The notes beneath the pieces were generated by a model, which had not been told where the DNA came from, did not search any database, and saw only the letters and a program-made list of their open reading frames with translations. Source: Pseudomonas veronii (GTDB lineage: Bacteria; Pseudomonadota; Gammaproteobacteria; Pseudomonadales; Pseudomonadaceae). From it: a DNA stretch of 64,000 bases. The position numbers were made by a program, and so were the translations under genes. Positions 33,335 to 43,365 of this stretch are shown piece after piece (within the stretch, counting starts at the first letter, position 1; every line of letters starts with the position of its first letter). The stretch covers positions 248,001-312,000 of the forward strand of contig NZ_JYLL01000007.1 of assembly GCF_001439695.1 (NCBI RefSeq), in the 5' to 3' direction.

Positions 33335-34804
33335 TCAGCGCTTGTCGCGGCGCTTCTTGTCGGCCTTCTTGTGGTGAGTCATCAAACGACGCTTCTTGTT
33401 CACCTGACGGTCAGTCAGTGTGTTCTTGTTGCCTTCGTATGGGTTCTCGCCACCCTTGAACTCGATACGGATCGGCGTACCGACCAGCTTCAAGACACGG
33501 CGGTAGGTGTTTTCCAGGTAACGCACGTAGGATTTAGGCACCTTCTCGATCTGGTTACCGTGGATCACGATAATCGGCGGGTTGGCACCACCCAAGTGGG
33601 CGTAACGCAGTTTGATCCGGCGGTTGTTGACCATCGGCGGTGCGTGCTCGCCGACCGCGTCTTCGAGGATCTGGGTCAGACGGTTGGTCGGCCAGCGGGT
33701 GACCGCGGACTTGAACGAGTTCTGTACGGACGCGTAGAGGTTGCCCACGCCGGTACCGTGCAGTGCCGAGATAAAGTGGATATCGGCGAACTCGACGAAG
33801 AACAGACGACGCTGCAGTTCGATCTTGACGAAATCGCGCTCGCTCGGCGTCATGCCGTCCCACTTGTTGATCGCGATCACCAGCGCCCGACCAGCCTCAA
33901 GGGCGAAGCCCAGCAGGTTGAGGTCGTGGTCCACCACGCCTTCGCGGGCGTCCATCACGAAGATCACCACGTTGGCGTCTTTGATCGCCTGCAGGGTTTT
34001 CACCACGGAGAACTTTTCAACTTCCTCGTGGATCTTGCCGCGCTTGCGCACACCAGCGGTGTCGATCAGCGTGTACTTCTCGTCGTTACGCTCGAACGGG
34101 ATGTAGATACTGTCGCGAGTAGTGCCGGGCTGGTCATACACGATGACCCGGTCTTCACCGAGCATACGGTTGACCAGGGTCGACTTGCCGACGTTGGGAC
34201 GGCCGATGATGGCGATCTTGATACCGTCTTTTTCGCTCGGGCCCGGAATGCGCTTGGCTTCCTCACCTTCGGCGACGACCTCTTCTTCGCCCTCTTCTTC
34301 CTCGGCGTCATCCTTAGGGAAGTCGCGCAGGGCGATTTCCAACATCTGGGTGATGCCGCGACCGTGGGCACCGGCGATCGGGATCGCGTCGCCCAGGCCC
34401 ATCGGGCTGAATTCGGCACGGGCCATTTCAGGATCGATGTTGTCGATCTTGTTGGCGACCACGTAGGAACGCTTGTTGCGCTTGCGCAGGTGCTCGCCGA
34501 TCATCTGGTCGGCAGCGGTGTAGCCCGCGCGGGCGTCCACCAGGAACAACACGACATCGGCTTCTTCAATGGCCAGCAGCGACTGCTCGGCCATCTTTTC
34601 GTCCATGCCATGCTCGTCACCGGAGATACCACCGGTGTCGACAATAATGTAGGAGCGCCCTTGCCACTTTGCCTCACCGTATTGGCGATCACGGGTCAGA
34701 CCGGACAAGTCGCCGACAATGGCGTCGCGAGTCCTGGTCAGGCGGTTGAACAAGGTGGACTTGCCGACGTTAGGTCGGCCCACCAGGGCGATTACGGGAA
34801 CCAT
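33335..34804 (-). CDS. der: Ribosome biogenesis GTPase Der (EngA)
   Basis: 489 residues with two tandem G domains. P-loop [12 protein letters not shown] near residue 8 with DTGGI and NKID; a second P-loop [12 protein letters not shown] near 187 with [10 protein letters not shown] and NKWD. An acidic linker ([18 protein letters not shown]) joins them. The C-terminal KH-like domain (about 360-460) is followed by a Lys/Arg tail. It acts in 50S subunit maturation. Start ATG 34804 has GGAG 7 bases upstream. It has its own terminator and is separated from the upstream bamB by another. Confidence 0.98.
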   Translation of the reverse strand: MVPVIALVGRPNVGKSTLFNRLTRTRDAIVGDLSGLTRDRQYGEAKWQGRSYIIVDTGGISGDEHGMDEKMAEQSLLAIEEADVVLFLVDARAGYTAADQMIGEHLRKRNKRSYVVANKIDNIDPEMARAEFSPMGLGDAIPIAGAHGRGITQMLEIALRDFPKDDAEEEEGEEEVVAEGEEAKRIPGPSEKDGIKIAIIGRPNVGKSTLVNRMLGEDRVIVYDQPGTTRDSIYIPFERNDEKYTLIDTAGVRKRGKIHEEVEKFSVVKTLQAIKDANVVIFVMDAREGVVDHDLNLLGFALEAGRALVIAINKWDGMTPSERDFVKIELQRRLFFVEFADIHFISALHGTGVGNLYASVQNSFKSAVTRWPTNRLTQILEDAVGEHAPPMVNNRRIKLRYAHLGGANPPIIVIHGNQIEKVPKSYVRYLENTYRRVLKLVGTPIRIEFKGGENPYEGNKNTLTDRQVNKKRRLMTHHKKADKKRRDKR

Positions 34805-34835
34805 GCGGCTCTCCACTTCGTTATTTCAGAAAATA

Positions 34836-34861
34836 CAAAAGCCGCTGCAAGGCAGCGGCTG
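34836..34861 (-). terminator. Terminator between bamB and der
   Basis: On the minus strand AGCCGCTGC-CTT-GCAGCGGCT is followed by TTTTGTATTTT. It lies only about 35 bases before the der start codon, inside the der leader, so der must use a promoter overlapping it or depend on readthrough. Confidence 0.8.
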
Positions 34862-34911
34862 GTGCTCGGGGCGGCATTTGAAATGCCGCATACCCTGCCC
34901 GACACTGGTTC

Positions 34912-35010
34912 CTGTAGGAGCGAGCTTGCTCGCGAAAAACCTGAGGACGCCGCGTTTATCCAGAAACCCGCGTGAGCGTTGACGTCCTTCGCGAGCAAGC
35001 TCGCTCCTAC
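34912..35010. repeat. REPIN of the GTAGGAGCGAGC type
   Basis: Inverted units CTGTAGGAGCGAGCTTGCTC and GAGCAAGCTCGCTCCTAC between bamB and der. Confidence 0.9.
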
Positions 35011-35063
35011 ATTAAGCAATGAAGCAGGGCCGCCTGGGGGTAACCCCAAGCATAGTCAAACCT

Positions 35064-36215
35064 TTACTTGATGGTCAGGGCTTCCAGCTTGCCGCTGTTG
35101 CCAAACACATAAAGCATGTTACCCACGACCAGCGGACGAGCACGCAGGCCGTCGCTGTCGATGCGCTCGCGACCCACAAAGCGACCGTCTACCTGGCTCA
35201 GCAGGTGCAGGTAGCCTTCGAAGTCGCCTACCGCTACGTAGCTGGAGAACACTTCCGGTGCCGACAGTTGACGGCGGGCCAGAGAGTCGTTGCTCCACAG
35301 CGCAGTGGTGGAACGTTCGTCGACACTTTCAACGGTGCCGGACGACAGGCTTACGTAGACGCTGCCAAACCCTTGGGCGACACCGGCGTAGCTGGAAGCA
35401 TCACGCTGCCAGTTGACGCGGCCGCTTTGCAGGTCCAGTGCCGCGACACGGCCCTGGTAGGTAGCGACGTAGAGGGTTTCGCCGGACAGCAGCAAGCCAC
35501 CGTCGATGTCGACGACGCGATCCAGTTCCGAACGACCTTGCGGGATCGCCACACGCGTTTCCCAGATAGGCACGCCGTTCTGGGTATTCAGGGCGACCAC
35601 TTTACCGGTCGACAGGCCCGCAACGGCCAGATTATTGGTCACAACCGGACCACTGGTACCGCGCAGGGTCAGCACCGCAGGGGTGCTGTCGTACAACCAG
35701 CGTTGGGCGCCAGTGCTGGCGTCGAGGCCGATCACACGGTCGTCCTGGGTTTGCACCACGACGATGTCGCCGTTGGTGGCAGGCGGTGCGAGAACTTCAC
35801 TGGTCACGCGAGCGCGCCATTTCTCTTCACCGGTGCTGGAGTCCAGCGCCACGACTTCGCCCTTGAGCGTGCCGAGCATGACCATGCCGTAACCCACGCC
35901 GACGGCGCCGGATACAGGCAGTTCGAGGTCTTTCTTCCACTTCACGTCGCCGTTCATGCGATCCATGGAGATCACCACGCCGGTCACGTCAGCGGCCACA
36001 ATGTTGTCACCGTCGATTGCCGGTACCAACATGTTGTAGGTTTCGCCCTGACCGTCACCGATGGAGCGGCTCCACTGCTTTTGCAGGACCACTTCTTCCT
36101 TGAAGCTGGTCAGCTCGGCCGGAGGCAGTTCTTTTTTACTGTTGCTGCTGCAACCCGCGGCCAGAACGGCCAGAGCCAGCAATGCTGCATGTTTCCAACG
36201 GATCACGTCACGCAT
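35064..36215 (-). CDS. bamB: Outer-membrane assembly lipoprotein BamB
   Basis: 383 residues. Signal peptide with lipobox LAVLAAGC, giving a lipid-anchored periplasmic protein. The mature part is an eight-bladed PQQ-type beta propeller, with repeats such as GEVVALDSSTGEEKWRARV, GLDASTGAQRWLY, GKVVALNTQNGVPIWETRV and GRVAALDLQSGRVNWQRD. It supports BamA in folding outer-membrane proteins. Start ATG 36215 follows AAAGGGG and overlaps the yfgM stop by 8 bases, indicating coupling. Confidence 0.96.
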   Translation of the reverse strand: MRDVIRWKHAALLALAVLAAGCSSNSKKELPPAELTSFKEEVVLQKQWSRSIGDGQGETYNMLVPAIDGDNIVAADVTGVVISMDRMNGDVKWKKDLELPVSGAVGVGYGMVMLGTLKGEVVALDSSTGEEKWRARVTSEVLAPPATNGDIVVVQTQDDRVIGLDASTGAQRWLYDSTPAVLTLRGTSGPVVTNNLAVAGLSTGKVVALNTQNGVPIWETRVAIPQGRSELDRVVDIDGGLLLSGETLYVATYQGRVAALDLQSGRVNWQRDASSYAGVAQGFGSVYVSLSSGTVESVDERSTTALWSNDSLARRQLSAPEVFSSYVAVGDFEGYLHLLSQVDGRFVGRERIDSDGLRARPLVVGNMLYVFGNSGKLEALTIK

Positions 36216-36849
36216 CCCCTTTGGCCAAGTCGTCGAGCTTGATTTGTAAGCCACCGACCGCCGCTTCATCAGACAGCGCCGCCTTGGCTTTTTTGTACGC
36301 AGCATTGGCTTCGTCGGTACGACCCAATTGGACCAACAGGTCACCCTTGAGCTCTTCGCGAGTGGCTACAAATGCCTTGTCAGCGTCACCGTCGAGCAGT
36401 TTGAGTGCTTCGTCGGCCTTGTTCTGTGCCGCCAATACCTGAGCCAGGCGCTGACGTGCGATTTCACCCAGGGTCGGGTTGGTCGGCTTGTCGGCGATGG
36501 CCTTCAGTTCGGCGACGGCGTCATCCAGCTTGCCGGTGTCGACCGCGACTTTCGCGACGAACAGGCTGCCGTATTGGGCGTAGGTGCTACCGCCAAATTC
36601 GCTCTTGAGCTTGCCGGCCAGGTCTGCCACTTGCGCAGGATCGGGCTTGCCGCTCGGCGTCAGCGTGCTTTCCAGCAATTGCTGATAGAGGATCGAGGCG
36701 CCTTGGGACTGGTTGGCCTGATACTTGTGCCAGGCTTGCCAGCCGAACACCACCACTAAAGCCAGCAGGCCGCCGGTAACCAGGGGCTTGCCGTTACGCT
36801 GCCACCAGTCCTTGAACTCGGCCAGCTGCTCATCATCAGTACTCGACAC
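36208..36849 (-). CDS. yfgM: YfgM-family TPR membrane protein (SecYEG/PpiD accessory)
   Basis: 213 residues. One transmembrane helix (about 22-40; GKPLVTGGLLALVVVFGWQAW) follows a short cytosolic N-terminus, leaving a periplasmic TPR-like helical domain. The YfgM family associates with the Sec translocon and the chaperone PpiD. It starts with GTG at 36849 after AGGAG. It lies between hisS and bamB, the same order as in E. coli. Confidence 0.92.
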   Translation of the reverse strand: MSSTDDEQLAEFKDWWQRNGKPLVTGGLLALVVVFGWQAWHKYQANQSQGASILYQQLLESTLTPSGKPDPAQVADLAGKLKSEFGGSTYAQYGSLFVAKVAVDTGKLDDAVAELKAIADKPTNPTLGEIARQRLAQVLAAQNKADEALKLLDGDADKAFVATREELKGDLLVQLGRTDEANAAYKKAKAALSDEAAVGGLQIKLDDLAKGDA

Positions 36850-36890
36850 CCCAACACTCCTTAATCGCTAAATTCGGCTGTTCGACAGCT

Positions 36891-38180
36891 TCAACCCTGC
36901 ACGACGCAGGTGGCCAAGTGCGCGGCGAGCGCATCAAAGGCAATGTTCTGTTGCTCGCCCTGGCCACGCAGGGGTTTGAAACCTATCACTTGCTGGGCCA
37001 ATTCGTCATCGCCGAGGATCAGTGCGTACAGCGCACCGCTCTTGTCGGCCTTCTTGAACTGGCTCTTGAAGCTGCCGGCGCCGGCATTGATCTGCAGGCG
37101 CAGGTTCGGCAACTGGTCGCGCACTTTTTCGCTCAGGGCCAGGGCAGCCAGTTCGGCGGCCTCGCCAAAGGCGCACAGGTACACATCCACCTGACGGGAG
37201 ATTTCTTCCGGAACCTGTTCCAGGGTTTCCAGCAGCAGGATCAGGCGCTCGATACCCATGGCAAAACCCACGCCGGGGGTCGGCTTGCCGCCCATCTGCT
37301 CGACCAGGCCATCATAACGGCCACCGGCACACACGGTGCCCTGGGCGCCGAGCTTGTCGGTGACCCACTCGAACACGGTCTTGCTGTAGTAGTCGAGGCC
37401 GCGCACCAGTTTCGGGTTGATCACGTAAGGAATCCCGGCGGCTTCCAGGCGCGCCTTGAGCCCCTCGAAGTGGGTGCGGGATTCGTCGTCCAGGTAATCG
37501 GCCATCTTCGGCGCATTGACCAGCACGGCCTGCGTGTCGGCGTTCTTGGTATCGAGGACGCGCAACGGGTTGGTTTTCAGACGGCGCTGGCTGTCTTCGT
37601 CCAACTTGTCCAGGTGGGCAGACAGGTACTCGACCAGGGCGACGCGATAGCGGCCCCGGGACTCACTGGTGCCCAGGCTGTTGAGTTCAAGCTTGACCGC
37701 ATCGCGGATGCCCAGCAGGCCCCACAGGCGCCAGGTCAGCACGATCAGTTCGGCGTCGATGTCCGGACCGTCGAGGTTGAACACTTCCAGGCCGATCTGG
37801 TGGAACTGGCGATAACGGCCTTTCTGCGGGCGCTCGTGGCGGAACATCGGCCCGATGTACCACAGCTTCTGCGGCTGGCCACCGCCGGTGAGGCCATGCT
37901 CGAGCACGGCGCGCACGCACGCGGCGGTGCCTTCCGGACGCAAGGTCAGGGAATCACCGTTGCGGTCTTCGAAGGTGTACATCTCTTTTTCAACGATGTC
38001 GGTCACTTCACCGATGGAGCGCTTGAACAGCTCGGTGAACTCGACGATCGGCATACGGATCTGTTTGTAACCGTAGTTATCCAGCAGACGCGCAACGGTG
38101 TTCTCGAAGTAGCGCCACAGCGGCGTCTGCTCCGGAAGGATGTCGTTCATGCCACGAATGGCTTGCAGAGACTTGCTCAC
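36891..38180 (-). CDS. hisS: Histidyl-tRNA synthetase
   Basis: 429 residues; class II synthetase. Motif 2 region [23 protein letters not shown], the histidine motifs [15 protein letters not shown] and [14 protein letters not shown], motif 3 [14 protein letters not shown], and a C-terminal anticodon-binding domain. It starts with GTG 38180 preceded by AGGAA. It follows ispG by 23 bases. Confidence 0.98.
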   Translation of the reverse strand: MSKSLQAIRGMNDILPEQTPLWRYFENTVARLLDNYGYKQIRMPIVEFTELFKRSIGEVTDIVEKEMYTFEDRNGDSLTLRPEGTAACVRAVLEHGLTGGGQPQKLWYIGPMFRHERPQKGRYRQFHQIGLEVFNLDGPDIDAELIVLTWRLWGLLGIRDAVKLELNSLGTSESRGRYRVALVEYLSAHLDKLDEDSQRRLKTNPLRVLDTKNADTQAVLVNAPKMADYLDDESRTHFEGLKARLEAAGIPYVINPKLVRGLDYYSKTVFEWVTDKLGAQGTVCAGGRYDGLVEQMGGKPTPGVGFAMGIERLILLLETLEQVPEEISRQVDVYLCAFGEAAELAALALSEKVRDQLPNLRLQINAGAGSFKSQFKKADKSGALYALILGDDELAQQVIGFKPLRGQGEQQNIAFDALAAHLATCVVQG

Positions 38181-38203
38181 ATCTATTCCTTAAATTCGCT
38201 GGA

Positions 38204-39313
38204 TCAGCCGCGCGCGATAACTGCAGCGTCAGCCTCGACCTTTTCGGCCGCTTTCTGGCGGATCAGTCTTTCGAGCTCATCCACCAGATTGTCATTCGTC
38301 AGTTTCTGCGACGGCTTGCCGTCGATGTAAATCAGGTTCGGCGTGCCGCCGGTCAAGCCGATATGGGCTTCCTTGGCTTCACCCGGCCCGTTGACCACAC
38401 AACCGATCACCGCGACATCCAGCGGCACCAGCAGGTCTTCGAGGCGCCCTTCCAGTTCGTTCATGGTTTTCACCACGTCGAAGTTCTGCCGCGAGCAGCT
38501 CGGGCAGGCAATGAAGTTGATGCCACGGGAACGCAAATGCAGGGATTTGAGAATGTCGTAACCGACCTTCACTTCCTCTACCGGGTCTGCCGCCAGGGAG
38601 ATGCGGATAGTATCGCCAATCCCTTCGGCGAGCAGCATACCGAGACCCACCGCAGATTTCACTGTGCCTGAGCGCAAACCGCCCGCTTCAGTGATACCCA
38701 GGTGCAGCGGCTGCACGATTTCCTTGGCCAGCAGGCGGTAGGCTTCTACCGCCATGAACACGTCGGAGGCCTTTACGCTGACCTTGAAGTCCTGGAAGTT
38801 CAGACGCTCAAGGTGTTCAACGTGGCGCAGCGCCGATTCAACCAGCGCGGCCGGGGTCGGCTCGCCGTATTTTTTTTGCAGGTCTTTTTCCAGGGAACCG
38901 GCGTTGACGCCGATGCGGATCGGAATCCCGCGATCACGGGCAGCATCCACCACTGCGCGCACACGGTCTTCGCGACCGATGTTGCCCGGGTTGATGCGCA
39001 GGCAATCGACGCCCAGTTCGGCGACGCGCAAAGCGATCCGGTAGTCGAAGTGGATGTCGGCAACCAGCGGCACCTTGACCAGTTGCTTGATGCGGCCGAA
39101 GGCTTCGGCGGCATCCATATCCGGTACGGAAACCCGCACGATGTCGACACCGGCGGCTTCCAGACGGTTGATCTGGGCGACGGTGGCAGCGACATCGTTG
39201 GTGTCGCTGTTGGTCATGCTCTGTACCGCGATGGGGGCGTCGCCACCCACCGGCACCGAGCCGACCCAGATCTTGCGCGATACGCGACGTTTGATTGGAG
39301 ATTCGCCGTGCAT
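38204..39313 (-). CDS. ispG: 4-hydroxy-3-methylbut-2-enyl-diphosphate synthase
   Basis: 369 residues. [4Fe-4S] enzyme of the MEP isoprenoid pathway converting MEcPP to HMBPP. TIM-barrel part with [18 protein letters not shown] and INPGNIG. Cluster ligands are in [14 protein letters not shown] and [15 protein letters not shown]. Co-location with rodZ, pilF and rlmN is the common gammaproteobacterial order. Confidence 0.98.
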   Translation of the reverse strand: MHGESPIKRRVSRKIWVGSVPVGGDAPIAVQSMTNSDTNDVAATVAQINRLEAAGVDIVRVSVPDMDAAEAFGRIKQLVKVPLVADIHFDYRIALRVAELGVDCLRINPGNIGREDRVRAVVDAARDRGIPIRIGVNAGSLEKDLQKKYGEPTPAALVESALRHVEHLERLNFQDFKVSVKASDVFMAVEAYRLLAKEIVQPLHLGITEAGGLRSGTVKSAVGLGMLLAEGIGDTIRISLAADPVEEVKVGYDILKSLHLRSRGINFIACPSCSRQNFDVVKTMNELEGRLEDLLVPLDVAVIGCVVNGPGEAKEAHIGLTGGTPNLIYIDGKPSQKLTNDNLVDELERLIRQKAAEKVEADAAVIARG

Positions 39314-39315
39314 GA

Positions 39316-40344
39316 CTATTGTCCCAACTTCAGGCGAGCAGTTTCGCCACTGGTGAACGGCGCTACGTCGACAGGCTGGCCGTTGTAGGCCACTTGCGCG
39401 CCACGGGCAAAGCCCAGACGCAGCGTCAAAGGAGGCTTGCCGCCCTGGTCGAGCGTATCTCCCTTACGCTTCAGACCGCTAAACAGCACTTTGCCATTGC
39501 CATCGCTGAGTTGCGTCCAGCAGTCAGCAACGAAGGTAATTTGTACGTGCCCGTCACCGGCGATCAACACGGGAGTGGTCGGCGGCGAAATCGCGGGGGC
39601 TGTCGGGGCGGCGGCAGGCGCTGGCGCCTGCACGGGAGCGACCGGGGCGGTGGCTTGCGCCACAGGCGCCGCCGGAGTGTGCGCCGGTGCAGCCGGTACG
39701 ACCGGGGCGTGCGCCGGTACGGCTGGAGCCGGCACCGCAGCAGTGGTGGCCGCCGGGGCCGATTCCGCCGCGGGTTGCTCGGCCGTCACTGGCGCTTCGG
39801 GCGCAGCCTGGCCTTCGGCGACAGCCTGGTCTTCCGGCTCGTCCAACGGGTGAATCTGCGTGGTGCCGTCGGCGCTTTCGACTTCGACGTGCTCCATGGC
39901 GTTGCTGGTCAGGTCCTTGGTGCGCTGGGAGGCCTGGTCCTGCCACCAGACGAAACCGCCACCAATCACGGCGATCAGCAGCAACAGGCTGACGATGCGC
40001 AGGATCGTATGGGACACCCGCACCGGCTCTTCGATGCGCCCCAGGCCATGGACGTTGCTGCCCTGGGAGTCGGTGCCGGTGACCTGGTCGAATTGCTGGA
40101 CCAAGATGGCCTGGTCGATACCCAACAATTTGGCGTAGGCGCGGATATAGCCGCGGGCGAAGGTATGCCCAGGCAGCTTGTCGAACGCGCCGGCTTCCAG
40201 GTTGCCCAGGGACGTGGTGGTCAAATTGAGCTTGAGGGCCACTTCCGCCAGCGACCAACCATTGCTTTCGCGGGCCTGACGCAAGGTGTCGCCTGGGTTT
40301 ACGCGATTAGCTGCTACAACTTCCGGGTGCGCCGCTTTCATCAT
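39316..40344 (-). CDS. rodZ: Cytoskeletal protein RodZ
   Basis: 342 residues. N-terminal Cro-type HTH (about 20-85; [22 protein letters not shown]) that binds MreB, one membrane helix (about 110-130; [21 protein letters not shown]), a long Ala/Pro-rich periplasmic linker (about 180-270) and a C-terminal beta domain (DUF4115). It acts in rod-shape maintenance. The start overlaps the pilF stop by 4 bases. The linker is low-complexity and probably variable between strains. Confidence 0.93.
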   Translation of the reverse strand: MMKAAHPEVVAANRVNPGDTLRQARESNGWSLAEVALKLNLTTTSLGNLEAGAFDKLPGHTFARGYIRAYAKLLGIDQAILVQQFDQVTGTDSQGSNVHGLGRIEEPVRVSHTILRIVSLLLLIAVIGGGFVWWQDQASQRTKDLTSNAMEHVEVESADGTTQIHPLDEPEDQAVAEGQAAPEAPVTAEQPAAESAPAATTAAVPAPAVPAHAPVVPAAPAHTPAAPVAQATAPVAPVQAPAPAAAPTAPAISPPTTPVLIAGDGHVQITFVADCWTQLSDGNGKVLFSGLKRKGDTLDQGGKPPLTLRLGFARGAQVAYNGQPVDVAPFTSGETARLKLGQ

Positions 40345-41099
40345 TGCTCCGACAGGTATTGCTGATATTCCGGCGTACCGGGATAGAGTCGTTCGAGTTG
40401 CTGGCCATAACGTGCGGCCGTGTCGCGTTCTTCATGAACCGTCGCCAGGCGCACACCGAGCAATAGACTACGTGCATTTTGCCCGCTGAGCAGGCTAAAA
40501 CGTTCGTAATAGTCACGTGCCGGCACATAATGCCTGTCTTCGTAAGACAACTCAGCCATTTCGAGCAAAGCGCGAGGCTGGCGACTGTTCAGGTGCAGGG
40601 CTTTTTCCAGGTGTTGGCGCGCGATGTCACGCTGGCCGAGACGCTTGGAGGCCACCCCAAGGTTCTCGAACACGCGCGACCGTTCTGGGTAGAGGGTATC
40701 GGCGCTGGCTTGCTGGAAATAACGGGAAGCCTGGTCATAGCGTTTCTGCTCGAACAGGAAGCTGCCGTAGTTGTTCAGCAGCCGGGGATCGGCAGGACGG
40801 GAAGCCAGGGCCTTGCTGAAATACTGCTCGGCCAACTCAGGCTCGGCCTGGGCCTGGAACACCAGGGCGAGTGCGCCATTGGCCTCGGCATCGTCGCCGT
40901 CCAGTTCAAGGGCCTTTTTCAACGGCACCTTGGCCTGCTCGCTCATGCCCTGGCGCAGGTAACCCAAGCCCAGTTGCACATAAGCCACTCGCGCCTCTTC
41001 GCGGCCCTTGCCGGTTTGCAAAGGGCTGTCATAGCCCGATGAAACACAACCGGCCGCGAGACCGGTAACAAGCAAAAGCAGCGCAAGGCGCAAGGGCAT
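40341..41099 (-). CDS. pilF: Type IV pilus biogenesis/stability lipoprotein PilF (PilW)
   Basis: 252 residues. Signal peptide with lipobox TGLAAGC, then tandem TPRs (for example VAYVQLGLGYLRQGMSEQAK and FENLGVASKRLGQRDIARQH). It is the pilotin needed for PilQ secretin assembly in the outer membrane. It lies between rlmN and rodZ, the standard Pseudomonas order. Confidence 0.94.
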   Translation of the reverse strand: MPLRLALLLLVTGLAAGCVSSGYDSPLQTGKGREEARVAYVQLGLGYLRQGMSEQAKVPLKKALELDGDDAEANGALALVFQAQAEPELAEQYFSKALASRPADPRLLNNYGSFLFEQKRYDQASRYFQQASADTLYPERSRVFENLGVASKRLGQRDIARQHLEKALHLNSRQPRALLEMAELSYEDRHYVPARDYYERFSLLSGQNARSLLLGVRLATVHEERDTAARYGQQLERLYPGTPEYQQYLSEQ

Positions 41100-41111
41100 A
41101 GAGATCCTCTC

Positions 41112-42260
41112 TCAGGTTCGAGTCGCGGCGCTTTGCGGCACATCGTCGGCGGCGCTCAGTTCGCGCACGGCGATATAACGTTCGCTGCGACGGGTGCGAT
41201 CCAGCACCTGTCCTACCAATTGGCCACAGGCGGCATCGATGTCTTCACCACGGGTGGTACGCACGGTGACGTTGAAGCCGGCCTGGTGCAGTTGATCCTG
41301 GAAACGGCGGATGGCGTTGTTGCTCGGCCGCTCGTAGCCAGAATGGGGAAACGGGTTGAACGGAATCAGGTTGATCTTGCACGGGATGTTCTTGAGCAAC
41401 TCGATCATCTCGATCGCGTGTTCGACCTTGTCGTTGATGTCCTTGAGCAAGGTGTACTCGATGGTCAGCACGCGCTTTTCGCCCAGGGACGACATGTAGC
41501 GCTGGCAAGATTCAAGCAGCATCTTAAGCGGATACTTCTTGTTGATCGGCACCAATTGGTTACGCAATGCGTCATTGGGTGCGTGCAGCGACAACGCCAG
41601 GGAGACGTCGATGTGCTTGGACAGCTCATCGATCATCGGCACCACGCCGGAGGTCGACAGGGTCACACGGCGCTTGGAGATGCCGTAACCCAGGTCGTCC
41701 ATCATCAGGTGCATGGCCGCGATCACGTTGTCGAAGTTCAGCAGCGGCTCACCCATGCCCATCATCACCACGTTGGTGATGGCACGGTCGACGGTCGCCG
41801 GGACGCTGCCAAAGGATTTGTTGGCAATCCACACCTGGCCGATGACTTCGGCGGCGGTGAGGTTGCTATTGAAGCCTTGCTTGCCGGTGGAGCAGAAACT
41901 GCAGTCCAGGGCACAGCCTGCCTGGGACGAAACGCACAAGGTGCCACGTTTGCCCTGGGGAATGTAGACGGTCTCGACGCAGCTGCCGGACGCCACGCGC
42001 ACCACCCACTTACGGGTGCCGTCGCTGGAGATGTCCTCGCTGACAACTTCGGGACCACGGACCTCGGCAATAGCCTTGAGCTTGTCGCGCAGGGCCTTGC
42101 TGACGTTCGTCATGGCGTCGAAATCATCGACGCCAAAGTGGTGAATCCATTTCATTACCTGACCGGCACGGAAACGCTTCTCCCCGATCGAGTCGAAGAA
42201 TTTTTCCATTTCCTGTTGAGTCAGACCCAGCAGGTTGGTTTTTACAGTCGATGTAGTCAT
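41112..42260 (-). CDS. rlmN: Dual-specificity 23S rRNA/tRNA adenine-C2 methyltransferase
   Basis: 382 residues. Radical-SAM enzyme that methylates A2503 of 23S rRNA and A37 of some tRNAs. The cluster motif [16 protein letters not shown] is the RlmN type of CxxxCxxC. The catalytic cysteines are in SQAGCAL and the C-terminal [16 protein letters not shown]. It sits between ndk and pilF. Confidence 0.97.
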   Translation of the reverse strand: MTTSTVKTNLLGLTQQEMEKFFDSIGEKRFRAGQVMKWIHHFGVDDFDAMTNVSKALRDKLKAIAEVRGPEVVSEDISSDGTRKWVVRVASGSCVETVYIPQGKRGTLCVSSQAGCALDCSFCSTGKQGFNSNLTAAEVIGQVWIANKSFGSVPATVDRAITNVVMMGMGEPLLNFDNVIAAMHLMMDDLGYGISKRRVTLSTSGVVPMIDELSKHIDVSLALSLHAPNDALRNQLVPINKKYPLKMLLESCQRYMSSLGEKRVLTIEYTLLKDINDKVEHAIEMIELLKNIPCKINLIPFNPFPHSGYERPSNNAIRRFQDQLHQAGFNVTVRTTRGEDIDAACGQLVGQVLDRTRRSERYIAVRELSAADDVPQSAATRT

Positions 42261-42288
42261 GGATTCACCTTCACTCTTAAGCCAATGC

Positions 42289-42714
42289 TTAGCGAGTGGT
42301 TACTTCAGTAGCTGCGAAGAAGTACGAAATTTCGCGGGCAGCAGCGGCTTCGGAGTCCGAACCGTGTACAGCGTTGGCGTCGATGGAATCAGCGAAATCA
42401 GCACGGATGGTGCCGGCAGCTGCTTCTTTAGGGTTGGTAGCGCCCATCAGCTCACGGTTCAGAGCGATAGCGTTTTCGCCTTCCAGAACCTGAACGACAA
42501 CAGGACCGGAGATCATGAAGGCAACCAGGTCGCCGAAGAAGCCACGAGCGCTGTGCTCAGCGTAGAAGCCTTCAGCTTCAGCCTTGGACAGTTGCTTGAG
42601 TTTCGAGGCTACAACCTTCAGGCCGGCTTTTTCGAAACGAGTGGTGATCTCGCCGATGACGTTTTTTGCAACAGCGTCAGGCTTGATGATGGAGAAAGTA
42701 CGTTGAACAGCCAT
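42289..42714 (-). CDS. ndk: Nucleoside diphosphate kinase
   Basis: 141 residues, the normal length. Ping-pong phosphotransfer between NTPs and NDPs through His in [18 protein letters not shown]. Start [22 protein letters not shown] box in the hairpin at 42751-42773 is its likely promoter. Confidence 0.98.
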   Translation of the reverse strand: MAVQRTFSIIKPDAVAKNVIGEITTRFEKAGLKVVASKLKQLSKAEAEGFYAEHSARGFFGDLVAFMISGPVVVQVLEGENAIALNRELMGATNPKEAAAGTIRADFADSIDANAVHGSDSEAAAAREISYFFAATEVTTR

Positions 42715-42742
42715 GGTGTAACTCCAGAAACGGTAATTTGCG

Positions 42743-42773
42743 AAAAATTAAACCCGCGAATTATACGCGGGTT
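42743..42773 (-). terminator. Terminator of the isc operon, overlapping the ndk promoter
   Basis: On the minus strand AACCCGCG and CGCGGGTT form an 8-bp stem followed by TTTAATTTTT, 33 bases after iscX. The loop contains TATAAT (plus-strand 42760-42765), which is well placed as the -10 of ndk, so the termination and start signals are superimposed. Confidence 0.7.
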
Positions 42774-42805
42774 CTTGGGTATTGCCTAACTGCGTAAAGG
42801 AGGCG

Positions 42806-43006
42806 TCAGTCCTGTTCTTCGTTCCAGGCAGTCTGGATCGCTTCCAGGACCTTTTCACCGCCGCGGTCGCGCTCATCGTCAAACCCTGGCAAAGCCATGA
42901 CCATGTCGCGCAAAGCGACAAAGTTCAGCGAGTAGGGATCCATATCCGGATTGCCATCGGCCAACAGGATAGCGATCTCTTGCACATCAACCCATTTAAG
43001 ACTCAT
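42806..43006 (-). CDS. iscX: Fe-S assembly adaptor IscX (YfhJ)
   Basis: 66 residues, acidic, MSLKWVDVQEIAILLADGNPD start and LRDMVMALPGFDDE. It binds IscS and may donate iron or tune cluster assembly. ATG 43006 has AGGAAG upstream. It is the last gene of the isc operon. Confidence 0.95.
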   Translation of the reverse strand: MSLKWVDVQEIAILLADGNPDMDPYSLNFVALRDMVMALPGFDDERDRGGEKVLEAIQTAWNEEQD

Positions 43007-43020
43007 GACACTTCCTTGAA

Positions 43021-43362
43021 TCAATGCGGCGCTTCGGCCGCATGGTTGAGTGAATATCTCGGAATTTCGACGGTGATGTCTTCAGTCCCGACCTTGGCCT
43101 GACAGCTTAGGCGAGAAGTCGGCTCCAGGCCCCAGGCACGGTCAAGATAGTCTTCTTCCAACTCGTCAGCTTCTTCCAGAGAGTCGAAACCCTCGCGAAT
43201 GATGCAGTGGCAAGTGGTGCAAGCGCAGACACCGCCGCAGGCACTTTCGATCTCGATGTGGTTTTCATGGGCAACTTCGAGGATGGACTTGCCGGTCTCA
43301 GCCTCCACGACCATACCGTCCGGGCAATGCTCGGCGTGTGGCAGAAAAATGACCTGCGGCAT
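43021..43362 (-). CDS. fdx: ISC-system [2Fe-2S] ferredoxin
   Basis: 113 residues. Adrenodoxin-type cluster motif ACGGVCACTTCHCI plus the distant Cys in RLSCQAKVG. It donates electrons during cluster assembly. Start ATG 43362 has GAGG upstream. Three bases separate it from hscA. Confidence 0.97.
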   Translation of the reverse strand: MPQVIFLPHAEHCPDGMVVEAETGKSILEVAHENHIEIESACGGVCACTTCHCIIREGFDSLEEADELEEDYLDRAWGLEPTSRLSCQAKVGTEDITVEIPRYSLNHAAEAPH

Positions 43363-43365
43363 CAA

